From a virus, in IMG/VR virus record IMGVR_UViG_3300044293_000189, positions 1 through 30,693 of that record: DNA of 30,693 nt; one strand, written 5' to 3'. This document shows, piece by piece, positions 6,641 through 14,613 of the stretch. The position numbers and the translations under genes were made by a program. The notes below the pieces were generated by a model. That model saw only the letters and a program-made list of their open reading frames with translations, was not told the DNA's origin and did no database searches. Position 1 is the stretch's first letter. The number at the start of each line of letters is the position of its first letter.

Positions 6641-7333
6641 TCACTCAGTATATGTTGAACCAGATTCCATTGCAAACCAATAAACTAGATCAGTATTAAC
6701 ATTACTGAACTCGGCAACCGTGTTCTTTGCAAAGTTAATATCATAGTCACCAGCGAGCAACTTGATGTTCTGAATTTGAAAGTTGAACTTAAATTCTGCA
6801 CTTCCATCATAGTCACCAACTTCTACTTCGTAGTTGTTTGAGGTAGGATCCTTTAGATCTGTAACTGCTGCAACAATAGATCCATTCTTGTTAACAAATG
6901 AAAGATCTGGAAGTTGCATTACTGCTGATGCCTTCTGAATCTGAGTAAAATCAGAACCGGAAAGAGTAGCAGAAACTACAGAGTTTGGCATGTTTACATT
7001 CTTGGTAGGAGTAGTCAGCAACTTAGGTTCAGAGTAGTAATACTTTACCTTTTGCGATCCACCACCAGAGATAATAACATACTTATCATGGAACTCAAAA
7101 TTTGGATTGTTGAACAAACTAATCACACCAAGAAACTTGTTCAGATCCCAAATACCAAATTCAGTATTAAATGTTTCTGGTACTAGGGCTTCGGCCATGC
7201 CATTCTTAGATGGAGTAATTGTGCGAATCACATTACCAGGCTTTACAAGAATGTTTGAGTTCAGACTTGCAAAGTTCTTTAGAACAGAAAGCGTTTCCTT
7301 AGAAAGATTAATTTTATTTGTTGTAGTTGTCAT
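6641..7333 (-). CDS. 45: Sliding clamp, DNA polymerase processivity factor (gp45)
   Basis: 230 residues (T4 gp45: 228). The N-terminal LSKETLSVLKNFASLN, then LVKPGNVIRTITPSKNGMAEA and the FNTEFGIWDLNKFLG element are typical of T4-like trimeric clamps. The protein tethers the polymerase to DNA and, in T4, also activates late transcription by contacting gp55 and gp33. The ATG follows directly on the stop of the upstream small gene, with GAGG 9 bases ahead. The neighbours are its loader genes. The late boxes in this window imply that the clamp-gp55 system is used here too; no gp33 gene is seen in the window. Confidence 0.95.
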   Translation of the reverse strand: MTTTTNKINLSKETLSVLKNFASLNSNILVKPGNVIRTITPSKNGMAEALVPETFNTEFGIWDLNKFLGVISLFNNPNFEFHDKYVIISGGGSQKVKYYYSEPKLLTTPTKNVNMPNSVVSATLSGSDFTQIQKASAVMQLPDLSFVNKNGSIVAAVTDLKDPTSNNYEVEVGDYDGSAEFKFNFQIQNIKLLAGDYDINFAKNTVAEFSNVNTDLVYWFAMESGSTYTE

Positions 7334-7516
7334 TTATTCATCCTCGAATTCATCATCGAACTCGTCATCATACTCGCCAGCATTTATGTTGTCAATATAA
7401 TCCTGCAAATCCTTTTTTACATTTCTCTTGCGGGAAGTATTTTCCTTATCAATTGAACCACGATCCTTACGACGAAGTGGTCTTTCATCTCTATCTTTTC
7501 CGTGATCTCGTTTCAC
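7334..7516 (-). CDS. Small highly charged protein between RNase H and clamp genes
   Basis: 60 residues from a GTG at 7514-7516, supported by GAGGAG seven bases upstream; an in-frame TTG at 7531 has no such support. The first two thirds are strongly basic (KRDHGKDRDERPLRRKDRG), while the end is acidic (EYDDEFDDEFEDE). The acidic, aromatic C-terminus resembles tails that bind clamps or mimic nucleic acid, but no family is recognised. In T4 the small RNA-polymerase-binding gene rpbA lies near gp45; this ORF is about half that length and shows no obvious similarity. The gene starts just after the RNase H stop and ends next to the gp45 ATG. Confidence 0.6.
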   Translation of the reverse strand: MKRDHGKDRDERPLRRKDRGSIDKENTSRKRNVKKDLQDYIDNINAGEYDDEFDDEFEDE

Positions 7517-7517
7517 A

Positions 7518-8363
7518 TTAGAACTCCTCAATAACTGAAATAAGGTTCTTTAGCTTATTATTGATCATATAGGGGAGAACCTTTGACCTATCTGATACAA
7601 CGGTAGGTTTTGCATATTCATCCAAAATACGAGTTTCGATTTCTGCCGGAATGTTGACAAAATCGATCAGAGTGCTGTTTCGTTCCCAGTTTCGGAGAAG
7701 TTTATCATCCGTAAAGTTTGGAACAACCCTTAGCATTTCATCCATTTTCTTTGAAGTAAGTCTATTTTGACGCTTTTCATCATTAATGAAAACATCATCA
7801 TCTGAGAGAATATTAGGAACTCCATCTCCAGAATCCCCACGCATAATATGTTCCGCAAGGAACATTCGTGGATACTTACATTCCAAAAACTCCTTACGCA
7901 TTGTGCTGTACTGCTTTACGCCAGGATAAATTTGCAGTTGTTGAAAGTCTTTGTCGTTTGAAACAATAACAATCTTCTCATGGTTTGCATAACTCTTTAC
8001 AAGAACAGCGATGATATCATCTGCTTCGCAGTTTTCTACACGCATATTCTTGTATGGAAAATTGTCACGAACCTCATCCCGAACAATGTTCAGAATTCTA
8101 TAAATCTCATCCCAATTATACTCTGACTCGGCGTGACTCTTTGAGCGGTTTGCCTTGTATTGAGAAAAGAACTGCTTTCTCCAAGAATTAGAGGAGTCTT
8201 GACAAATAACAAGTTCACCATACTCTTCATTAAAGAGACGACGAATCATACGATAGGAATTTAGTACTTGATGCCGAATTAGATCTTCGGAAACATTTGG
8301 ATCATTCTTAAGACCAACAAAAATACTGGCAAGAACGATCTGATTATTATCTAGCAAAATCAT
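7518..8363 (-). CDS. rnh: RNase H / 5'-3' exonuclease of the FEN1 family
   Basis: 281 residues (T4 RNase H: about 305). It contains the acidic metal-binding motifs of the phage FEN1/RNase H group: LLDNNQ with D5, NCEADDIIAVL (EADD 113-116), VSNDKDFQQL (135-143) and the helix-hairpin motif GDSGDGVPN (176-184). The enzyme removes RNA primers and adjacent DNA from lagging-strand fragments. Its ATG lies only 6 bases after the -10 element of a sigma70-like promoter (8370-8398), with no ribosome site in between, so the mRNA may be leaderless. It is the first gene of the operon continuing into gp45, gp44 and gp62. Confidence 0.93.
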   Translation of the reverse strand: MILLDNNQIVLASIFVGLKNDPNVSEDLIRHQVLNSYRMIRRLFNEEYGELVICQDSSNSWRKQFFSQYKANRSKSHAESEYNWDEIYRILNIVRDEVRDNFPYKNMRVENCEADDIIAVLVKSYANHEKIVIVSNDKDFQQLQIYPGVKQYSTMRKEFLECKYPRMFLAEHIMRGDSGDGVPNILSDDDVFINDEKRQNRLTSKKMDEMLRVVPNFTDDKLLRNWERNSTLIDFVNIPAEIETRILDEYAKPTVVSDRSKVLPYMINNKLKNLISVIEEF

Positions 8364-8369
8364 GTAAAT

Positions 8370-8398
8370 AGTATATCACTTAAAAATTAACAAGTCAA
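8370..8398 (-). promoter_or_regulatory. Sigma70-like promoter of the rnh-45-44-62 operon
   Basis: On the minus strand: -35 TTGACT (8393-8398), 17-bp spacer, -10 TATACT (8370-8375) within GTGATATACTATT, then 6 bases to the rnh ATG. The 13-mer GTGATATACTATT is identical at the uvsY promoter. A start 7 bases after the -10 would coincide with the A of ATG. Confidence 0.82.
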
Positions 8399-8709
8399 GT
8401 AGCAACCCACTGAAGACCGTCAGTATCACAAACTCTTGTAAAAAGAATACCTGTGGTTGTATTAAACCAACGATCACCTTCAAAAGATATTTCTGGTTCT
8501 GTTTCTTGACAATAAAAAGTAGAAGTAGATGTTATTTTTTCCCAACCACTATTTTTAAAAATTGGAGATTTACCCGTTATAGTTCTGGTTGCAATATAAT
8601 TAAGACCATTAAAAACTACAGTATCGCCTTTTTTATACTGCAAAAGACGACCATCTGGATCATATTTTCTGTACTCACCTGCAAATTTTAGTTTCTCAGC
8701 TTCATTCAT
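8395..8709 (-). CDS. Small protein with CBM5/12-like and phage fibre-type motifs
   Basis: 104 residues from the ATG at 8709, which overlaps the upstream stop by 4 bases (ATGA). Residues 25-58 (YKKGDTVVFNGLNYIA, then KSPIFKNSGWEKI) look like a carbohydrate-binding module of the CBM5/12 type: YxxGDxVxxNGxxYxA with a terminal W. Residues 76-103 (FEGDRWFNTTTGILFTRV, DGLQWV) match a short motif, GDxWxxxxTGxLxxxxxDGxxQWV, often repeated in tail-fibre and structural proteins of marine phages. The N-terminal helix (NEAEKLKFAGEYRKYDPDG) is unassigned. A virion or glycan-binding role is suggested by motif, yet the gene lies at the end of a recombination operon. Confidence 0.55.
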   Translation of the reverse strand: MNEAEKLKFAGEYRKYDPDGRLLQYKKGDTVVFNGLNYIATRTITGKSPIFKNSGWEKITSTSTFYCQETEPEISFEGDRWFNTTTGILFTRVCDTDGLQWVAT

Positions 8710-9782
8710 TTTTGGATACTCAGAAACAAGCAATTTTCATTTACTCTAGCCTTTGGAACAAACTCTTTAGTATTCATGGAAGAAAAAAGATTTTCTCCAT
8801 ATTTAAAGTTTATAGATTGAAGATTATTCTTGGACATAAATTTTTCAAATCCTCTAATCTTTTTACCTACAGACTTTTCCTCATCAATATTTAGAAGAGT
8901 TGTGCCCTTGAAGGACAAGGTTTCATTTGCTTTTGCTCGGTAAATAATAAGTGCTTTTATTTTAGTATTGAGCACCAACACAGATGAACACCCTACAATC
9001 TGTTCGGGTTTAATAGAAACAATAGAATTATATTTTTCCTGATATTTAACCTTGTTTGCAATCTGTTGTGCGGTCTTTACCTTCTTCTTTCTAGGTTTAC
9101 GGTTTTGACGCTTCTCTACAACTTTAGACTGATAAAAGTTAATAAGTTCTTCCTGCACCTCAATATAAGATAGAAGTTGTGATTTGGTAAAGTAAGAATA
9201 CCCTTCTACCAACTGTTCGTCCTTCTTATCTCTTGCTAGGTATAGTTCATTCAGTTTTTCTTGTACAAAGTAAATAACCTCAGAGTAGTAAGGAGCACTG
9301 ATTTCAAATCTCTGACAAGACTTCTTTACATCAATATCTTTCTTTTTCTTTCTCTGAATAAGAGTAGAACATTCATCAACAAAAATATTGATGTCTACCA
9401 GATGCTTACACAAAGTATCTGCAAACCTCTTGGTTCTCTCTTCAATTGACTTTTGTTTTGTCTTCTTATAGTCGTTGTACTTGGTTTCTAGTCTAGAAAG
9501 AAATTCATCAAACACTTTTCTTTCTGCTGAGGGAATAGAAATATTTCGACTGAGCATTCTTGCCCAAATACCATAGGGACTATACTCTTTGGTCTTACCA
9601 TGAGAATAGATGTTTGGATCTTTCTTTTCCTTAGAGACATACTCAATCACCCACTTCTTGTGATCTTTGGATGTACTAATACCCCTATAGGTGTTATATG
9701 CCGTATAAACCTCGGACTCGTACTGCTTTTCGTCTACTGAAGGAGTAGGAGTCGGTTCTTGAAATGTTTTCTTCTTTGCCAT
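8706..9782 (-). CDS. Conserved T4-like phage protein of unknown function, lysine-rich
   Basis: 358 residues. It is very basic, with predicted long helices from about 90 to 235, a Lys/Arg-rich linker near 225-240 (RQNRKPRKKKVKTAQQ) and a distinct C-terminal domain: SIKPEQIVGCSSVLVLNTK, then ALIIYRA, LSFKGTTLLNIDEEKS. From memory, this C-terminal pattern recurs in unannotated proteins of marine T4-like phages near gp46/gp45; a database search is needed to confirm this. There is no catalytic motif, signal peptide or membrane segment. The basic middle suggests nucleic-acid binding. It overlaps the upstream methyltransferase stop by one base (TAATG) and the following gene by four, so it is part of that operon. 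Function is unknown. Confidence 0.7.
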   Translation of the reverse strand: MAKKKTFQEPTPTPSVDEKQYESEVYTAYNTYRGISTSKDHKKWVIEYVSKEKKDPNIYSHGKTKEYSPYGIWARMLSRNISIPSAERKVFDEFLSRLETKYNDYKKTKQKSIEERTKRFADTLCKHLVDINIFVDECSTLIQRKKKKDIDVKKSCQRFEISAPYYSEVIYFVQEKLNELYLARDKKDEQLVEGYSYFTKSQLLSYIEVQEELINFYQSKVVEKRQNRKPRKKKVKTAQQIANKVKYQEKYNSIVSIKPEQIVGCSSVLVLNTKIKALIIYRAKANETLSFKGTTLLNIDEEKSVGKKIRGFEKFMSKNNLQSINFKYGENLFSSMNTKEFVPKARVNENCLFLSIQK

Positions 9783-11338
9783 TACTCTTTATAGAATACA
9801 AAAACTGGTTCGTATTTCAAGTATGTACCTTGAACTTTGCAAAAGTTTTTACACTTTGGTTTGCCATCTTTATCTAATCTATTCTGACCGGGCATTCCTT
9901 CCATCGCCATCTTCATTGTTTCGACATATTTCATACCTAGACTTTCAAGAATATCTCTTGAATCTTTTTCTAGTGGCAGATATTTTCCTGCCACCTGAAT
10001 ATCAGCAATATTCCAAAGAAGATATCGGTCATTCTTCAACCACTTTACACAAGTCTCTAATGTTGGTCTTAAGAATCCATCTCTCCAAGATTCGTAATTA
10101 GAAAACTTCTTATAAGATTGTGTTGGGTCATTTGAATATGCTTCTCTATTAAAATATGGTGGAGAAGTAAAAACAAGATCGACCTTTCGATCTATATGCT
10201 TTCCTATATCTTCTGATCCATACTGATGCATTTCAAAAGTATGGGTGTCACTGAAGAAAGAGTTTCCTCTATAGGTTTTGGTATTATAAAAGTTTGCTAG
10301 GTTGTGGTACTTTGACGAATCCTCGCCAAACCAGTTTTCGCTGTTTGGATCAGTTCCGATATAGTGTACAGGAACACGATCAGACATAGACATGCAACCA
10401 AGAAGGCGGCCGCCCCACCCACTAGAAGGATCGTAAATATTAAGTATGCTATCTCCTGCAATGTGAGAAGTATATTTTTCATAAAGGAACTTTGCAGTTA
10501 GAGGTGGGAAGTTTACCGCCGGTTGAATGTACCCAATTCTAAACGAAGGAAAGCACTTAGGAAAAACCTTCTGTCCCTTTTCATAGACACGAATATGGAA
10601 AACATCGTCACTCTCGATGCTATTTATATCAAAGGTGGAATAATGACGATATGAAAGTTTGCATTTCCATTTATTAAGTAAATCTTTATCAAGTGATAGT
10701 ATCTTGGACTGCTCAAGTTGAAAGTAACCAGTGTTCAATCCACTCTTCTTTTTGTTTTTCTCAAGTATAAAATTATATCCACTGAAGATCTCAGGATTAG
10801 TGAAGTATGCCTGCATCCATTCGTCACCGGATGGAATAGAAATAACTGAATACTTTGCGTCGTTCTTGATTGCAGAAAGAGCAAAGTTATAAAAGGAATC
10901 CCTACGAATATGTCGTCTAGCACCTTTTATCATTCGCGGTAAATACTTGTCATCTGCAAATAAATCGTAGATAGAATACCCAGTATCATTTTCACTATAG
11001 TTGATTCTGGTTTTATACATGTTGGAGAAGAACTGATCTGCTTCAGATCCAACTCGACACTTATTAATTATTACGTCTTTTGTATTAGTAAGTTCATCGC
11101 TAAATTCAAATAGATGAACCGGATAACTTACCATCTTATTGAACTCATCAATAATTTCGTCTTCGTTTTTACCTGTTCGTGGGGGACAACCGTGGGTATC
11201 CCAAACATTGAGAATTACCTTACGCATCTGAACTACCCAATGCTCAAATTCCAATTCTGACATAGAAACAATGTCCTCGTAAAGAACATTGATTGGATCG
11301 TTTAAAACATAACTATTTCGTTCGTAAAATGGTTTCAT
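9782..11338 (-). CDS. DNA methyltransferase, SPPY type (N4-cytosine or N6-adenine), long N-terminal region
   Basis: 518 residues from the ATG at 11338, which overlaps the PLP gene stop by four bases (ATGA); a longer frame to 11395 would overlap it by 61 bases. The SAM-binding motif I is YDPSSGWGGRLLG (about 302-314). The catalytic motif IV is TSPPYF (391-396), followed by the conserved W and DGFLRP region and a final FVFYKE. SPPY favours N4-cytosine, but N6-adenine cannot be excluded. The motif order I then IV fits the beta-type arrangement. The first 290 residues are unassigned and could hold target recognition. No restriction nuclease is adjacent, so it more likely protects or marks phage DNA. 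It lies with a PLP-fold enzyme and a conserved unknown. Confidence 0.82.
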   Translation of the reverse strand: MKPFYERNSYVLNDPINVLYEDIVSMSELEFEHWVVQMRKVILNVWDTHGCPPRTGKNEDEIIDEFNKMVSYPVHLFEFSDELTNTKDVIINKCRVGSEADQFFSNMYKTRINYSENDTGYSIYDLFADDKYLPRMIKGARRHIRRDSFYNFALSAIKNDAKYSVISIPSGDEWMQAYFTNPEIFSGYNFILEKNKKKSGLNTGYFQLEQSKILSLDKDLLNKWKCKLSYRHYSTFDINSIESDDVFHIRVYEKGQKVFPKCFPSFRIGYIQPAVNFPPLTAKFLYEKYTSHIAGDSILNIYDPSSGWGGRLLGCMSMSDRVPVHYIGTDPNSENWFGEDSSKYHNLANFYNTKTYRGNSFFSDTHTFEMHQYGSEDIGKHIDRKVDLVFTSPPYFNREAYSNDPTQSYKKFSNYESWRDGFLRPTLETCVKWLKNDRYLLWNIADIQVAGKYLPLEKDSRDILESLGMKYVETMKMAMEGMPGQNRLDKDGKPKCKNFCKVQGTYLKYEPVFVFYKE

Positions 11339-12066
11339 GCACCAACATTCCAAAATAGAGCACCAGGTTTTGCGTGTTGTTTCATAAACGCCCATGCTTT
11401 GGCGTCATATGTGGGGGCGGAAGGAAAGGGTGGAGCATCTCCCGCTGCGACGGGTTGAAAGAAAGGAATGGCACACTTGAACATCGATGCTCGCCCTAGC
11501 TCCTTCGCCCCCATTTTATGACCTACAGAAACACAATTAAACTCAGCATCAGGCCATGCAGCCTGAAGACCTCTGGTTAAGGTTCCACTTGAACCTACTG
11601 TCCAGACTTCTTTCGGTTGAACAGGAAGTTGTCGAGCCAAATCCCGTATGGCGTCCAATACCTCTGGACAATCAAACCCAATAGGAAACAACTTACGAGT
11701 AAAAGGATCTGCGTTGACATAATCTCTTGCTCTTTTCTGAGTTACAGATAACATACCGTTCTCTACCCAGTTCATTGTAGCACCGTATGATATTGCTTTC
11801 AACTGGTAAGGATGAAGATTCTCTATCTTTCTTTTTGCCATGAATAAGATACATTTCTTATTAAAATGATTACAGACTCTAGCTAAAGATATCTGAGCAT
11901 ATCCAGTTGCAGGAGAAGATCCATATACAAATTCATCTCCAACAAAATCCCTAACTAAAGGTTGTATAAACCTAGTCTTCGATCCACCATCAATTAAATC
12001 ATCACGGACTACTAAAAATCCGTCATGTTCCATTATTACAGGCGGTGGGTTTAATTCATCGGTCAT
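11335..12066 (-). CDS. PLP-dependent fold type II enzyme (ACC deaminase/desulfhydrase-like)
   Basis: 243 residues. Features of the tryptophan-synthase-beta (fold type II) group are DGGSKTRFIQPL with K30 as the probable Schiff-base lysine, YGSSPATGYAQISLA (48-62; the substrate-binding N-terminal helix region) and the phosphate-binding loop VGSSGTLTRGL (157-167). The closest resemblance is to 1-aminocyclopropane-carboxylate deaminase and D-cysteine desulfhydrase, but those are about 330 residues, so this is a compact form. The reaction is unknown. Placement next to a DNA methyltransferase raises the possibility of base hypermodification, as PLP enzymes act in some phage thymidine-modification pathways. 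The 3' third is much more GC-rich than its flanks. It overlaps gp46 and the methyltransferase by 4 bases each. Confidence 0.75.
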   Translation of the reverse strand: MTDELNPPPVIMEHDGFLVVRDDLIDGGSKTRFIQPLVRDFVGDEFVYGSSPATGYAQISLARVCNHFNKKCILFMAKRKIENLHPYQLKAISYGATMNWVENGMLSVTQKRARDYVNADPFTRKLFPIGFDCPEVLDAIRDLARQLPVQPKEVWTVGSSGTLTRGLQAAWPDAEFNCVSVGHKMGAKELGRASMFKCAIPFFQPVAAGDAPPFPSAPTYDAKAWAFMKQHAKPGALFWNVGA

Positions 12067-13778
12067 AGCATTCTACTGAAGTTATTCTTCTTTTCAAAAG
12101 ATATTGTGGTCTGGAACTTATCGACCAATTGATCTGACTTATGACTGATCACATAAATGTTTGACTTATCACTTACCGCATTGAGAAGTTTCATTAATTC
12201 TTCCATACCAAGACTGTCAAGAGAAGAATCAAAAACTTCATCTAAAATTAAAAGATTGCAGTTTACACTATTTTTTGCTCTGGCAATTTCTCTCCATGCC
12301 AGCAAAAGTGCCAGATCTATTCTCATCTTTTCACCTTCGCTAAAGTTCATGTAACTCATTTCATCCCGATGACGACTCTTAATCGTCTCATTAAAGTCCT
12401 CATCAAGAATAAACTGAACAAAGAAGTCCATAGAAGTCAAGAACTTGTTGATGTACTTATTCATGAAAGGAAGATAATACTTAATGATCTTTGCCTTTAC
12501 ACCAGTATCTTTTAGGAGATCAGAAGCATATTGATAATAATGCTCTTCTGACTTCATTTCTATTTTCTTTGATTCCAATTCACCTAGAACTGTTTCCATT
12601 TCTTGGAGTTTACCCTTTTCGGAATTAATTTGATCATAAGAATTAGATGCTTTTTTAAGATCTTCTACTAGAGATTTCAAGAACTTCTTACCATTGTCAA
12701 TGGATGTTTTCTTTTGAAGAATTTGAAGATTCTTGTCTTGTACTAAGGCAGCAATATCATTAATTTCTTTAATCCTAGAATCACATTCTTGAATACTATA
12801 TTCTAGATCTGAAATTGCTTTTTCATATTCATTCTTCTTTTTATTTCTCTTCTGTAGTTCCTTTTCTTTTACATCATTGGTGATGGACTGACAGCATGAA
12901 GGACATGTTTCATTATCAGTAAAAAAAGCGATGTCTTTTATTAATGTGGAAAGATTTACACCAATTTTAGTCTTTAGTGTTTTAACTTCTGACTGTTTCT
13001 TAGAAACTTTATCCTTATCAGAAATGCTAGAAGTAATCTCATTCATATAAACTTCCAGTTCGGTTATTTCTTTTAAGAGTTCGGATATCTCAGATTCAAT
13101 AGTTTGAATTTTTTGATTTGTATTTTCTATATCCTTGTTGCTTTTACTTTCAAGATTAGAAATCAAATCTTTTCTAGACTGAATTTTTTCTTTTTGAATT
13201 TCAATAGAAGTAGAAACTTCCTTCAAAGACTCCTTGAGTGCAGACATCTTGCCTTTAAGAACCATATTCATTGAACTAAACACATTGATGTCTAAAATAT
13301 TTTCTATGACTGCTCTACGATCAGCAGCGTTTAACTGCATAAAAGGAACAAATGATGAACTACCAAGAATCACCACTTGAGTGAATGTCTTGTAATTCAT
13401 CTTGATAATTTGTTCTTCAAGAACTGTCTGATAATCGACACTCTTTGCATCTTGATTTAAAAGTTCACCATTTCTGTGAATCTCAAATATCTTTGGATTT
13501 AATCCTCTACGAACAATATAACTTTCATTTCCTTTAGTAAACTCAATCTCTACCAAACAATTCTTTGAATTAATAGAATTTGCTAGTTGTGGAATGTTTA
13601 TCTTTCGAAATGGTTTTCCAAAAAGAGCAAAGGTAATTGAATCTAAAAAAGCAAAGGACTTACCACTCCCATTGCTTCCGCAGATGAGAGTGGTATTATT
13701 TTTGTCCAATACTAGTTCTGTAAATGTATTACCAAACGATCCAAAATTTTTAAACCGAACTTTCTGGAACCTTATCAT
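12063..13778 (-). CDS. 46: Recombination nuclease ATPase subunit (gp46, Rad50-like)
   Basis: 571 residues (T4 gp46: 560). The order is typical of SMC/Rad50 proteins: Walker A GSNGSGKS (34-41), Q-loop region near 134, a long coiled coil (about 180-430) interrupted by the zinc hook CPSCC (292-296), the ABC signature FSEGEK (479-484) and Walker B LLILDEVFD (509-517). With gp47 it resects DNA ends for recombination-dependent replication and degrades host DNA. The hook has an extra cysteine (CPSC followed by C). Its first 29 bases overlap the SET-domain gene that separates it from gp47. Confidence 0.95.
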   Translation of the reverse strand: MIRFQKVRFKNFGSFGNTFTELVLDKNNTTLICGSNGSGKSFAFLDSITFALFGKPFRKINIPQLANSINSKNCLVEIEFTKGNESYIVRRGLNPKIFEIHRNGELLNQDAKSVDYQTVLEEQIIKMNYKTFTQVVILGSSSFVPFMQLNAADRRAVIENILDINVFSSMNMVLKGKMSALKESLKEVSTSIEIQKEKIQSRKDLISNLESKSNKDIENTNQKIQTIESEISELLKEITELEVYMNEITSSISDKDKVSKKQSEVKTLKTKIGVNLSTLIKDIAFFTDNETCPSCCQSITNDVKEKELQKRNKKKNEYEKAISDLEYSIQECDSRIKEINDIAALVQDKNLQILQKKTSIDNGKKFLKSLVEDLKKASNSYDQINSEKGKLQEMETVLGELESKKIEMKSEEHYYQYASDLLKDTGVKAKIIKYYLPFMNKYINKFLTSMDFFVQFILDEDFNETIKSRHRDEMSYMNFSEGEKMRIDLALLLAWREIARAKNSVNCNLLILDEVFDSSLDSLGMEELMKLLNAVSDKSNIYVISHKSDQLVDKFQTTISFEKKNNFSRML

Positions 13779-14613
13779 TTGTTTGTTGTGGTGTTTCTTC
13801 GTTTAGAATCTTATCGGGTACAACCATTGATCTAAATGGTACTTTCTTTTCTGGTGTTTCAGTTGGAGGCGGTTGCTTCTTTGCTCCACAACCACATCCT
13901 CCCTTTTTAGCATTAGGATTTTGCTTTGTAAATGAATCTGGGGTCGCAGGAACTGCATAACCAGAAAGATTATTTGCTTGACCTGTAGGAATATTTGCTA
14001 ATCCATCAGGTACACCTTTTGAGTGGGTAATTTTACCTTCATCTTTTATTCTTTGTGCATATCCAGTACCATAGTACCATGTGATTTCAGTACCCTTGGG
14101 AATATCAGTCAATGCATAAAATGTAAATACCTTCATGAAAGTATCTTGAACGACATATGCATTTGGTTTTTCTGAATGGTTGTATATCATACCATGACCA
14201 AGCATCATTGACATAGTTGGACCGTGTACTCTATCGACTTCACTGTTTGCAACCCATGTCATGCAATATCTACCAAGAACCCAGTCTTTATTATTTGGGA
14301 AAGTAGTATCAAGAAGAACTGCTTGACATTCTTCTATAATTTCTCCTGCCTTTATATCTTCCTTTGCAAATACTCCATAACCGTGAACTCCTGACTTACC
14401 TGCATATGTTCTATTGATAAATCTTTCTTTTCTAGCAAAAGTATTTGTATTATAATCAAACATTCCTTGATAATAACTATGAGAAGTTCTAACAGGAATT
14501 CCTTCCTTGTTAAGCACTGGTTTCATGTCATTTGAATTTGACTTTAAATTTTCAGGACTAAAAACTGGTTGTCTATTTTCACCTTGGCTTGGTGGTGTTT
14601 CATTTGGTGTCAT
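13750..14613 (-). CDS. SET-domain protein (putative protein lysine methyltransferase)
   Basis: 287 residues. The SET fold covers about 66-185: GVHGYGVFAKEDIKAGEII (75-93), a strand with RYCMTWV, then GHGMIYNHSEKPNA (139-152; the NHxxxPN element that binds SAM and forms the pseudoknot) and TDIPKGTEITWYYG (169-182; the terminal GxExxxxYG motif with its aromatic residue). A Cys-rich CGC (240-242) after the domain resembles a minimal post-SET element. Both ends are Pro/Asn-rich and probably disordered. Such enzymes transfer methyl groups from SAM to protein lysines; the target here is unknown. The gene sits between gp47 and gp46 with overlaps at both ends (ATGA at the gp47 side), and has a GGAGAG ribosome site. 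Confidence 0.85.
   Translation of the reverse strand: MTPNETPPSQGENRQPVFSPENLKSNSNDMKPVLNKEGIPVRTSHSYYQGMFDYNTNTFARKERFINRTYAGKSGVHGYGVFAKEDIKAGEIIEECQAVLLDTTFPNNKDWVLGRYCMTWVANSEVDRVHGPTMSMMLGHGMIYNHSEKPNAYVVQDTFMKVFTFYALTDIPKGTEITWYYGTGYAQRIKDEGKITHSKGVPDGLANIPTGQANNLSGYAVPATPDSFTKQNPNAKKGGCGCGAKKQPPPTETPEKKVPFRSMVVPDKILNEETPQQTNDKVPESSV

Noticed and set aside
10621-10628. Minus-strand TATAAATA inside the methyltransferase gene
   Set aside because: Deep within coding sequence with no gene start just downstream; chance match in AT-rich DNA.
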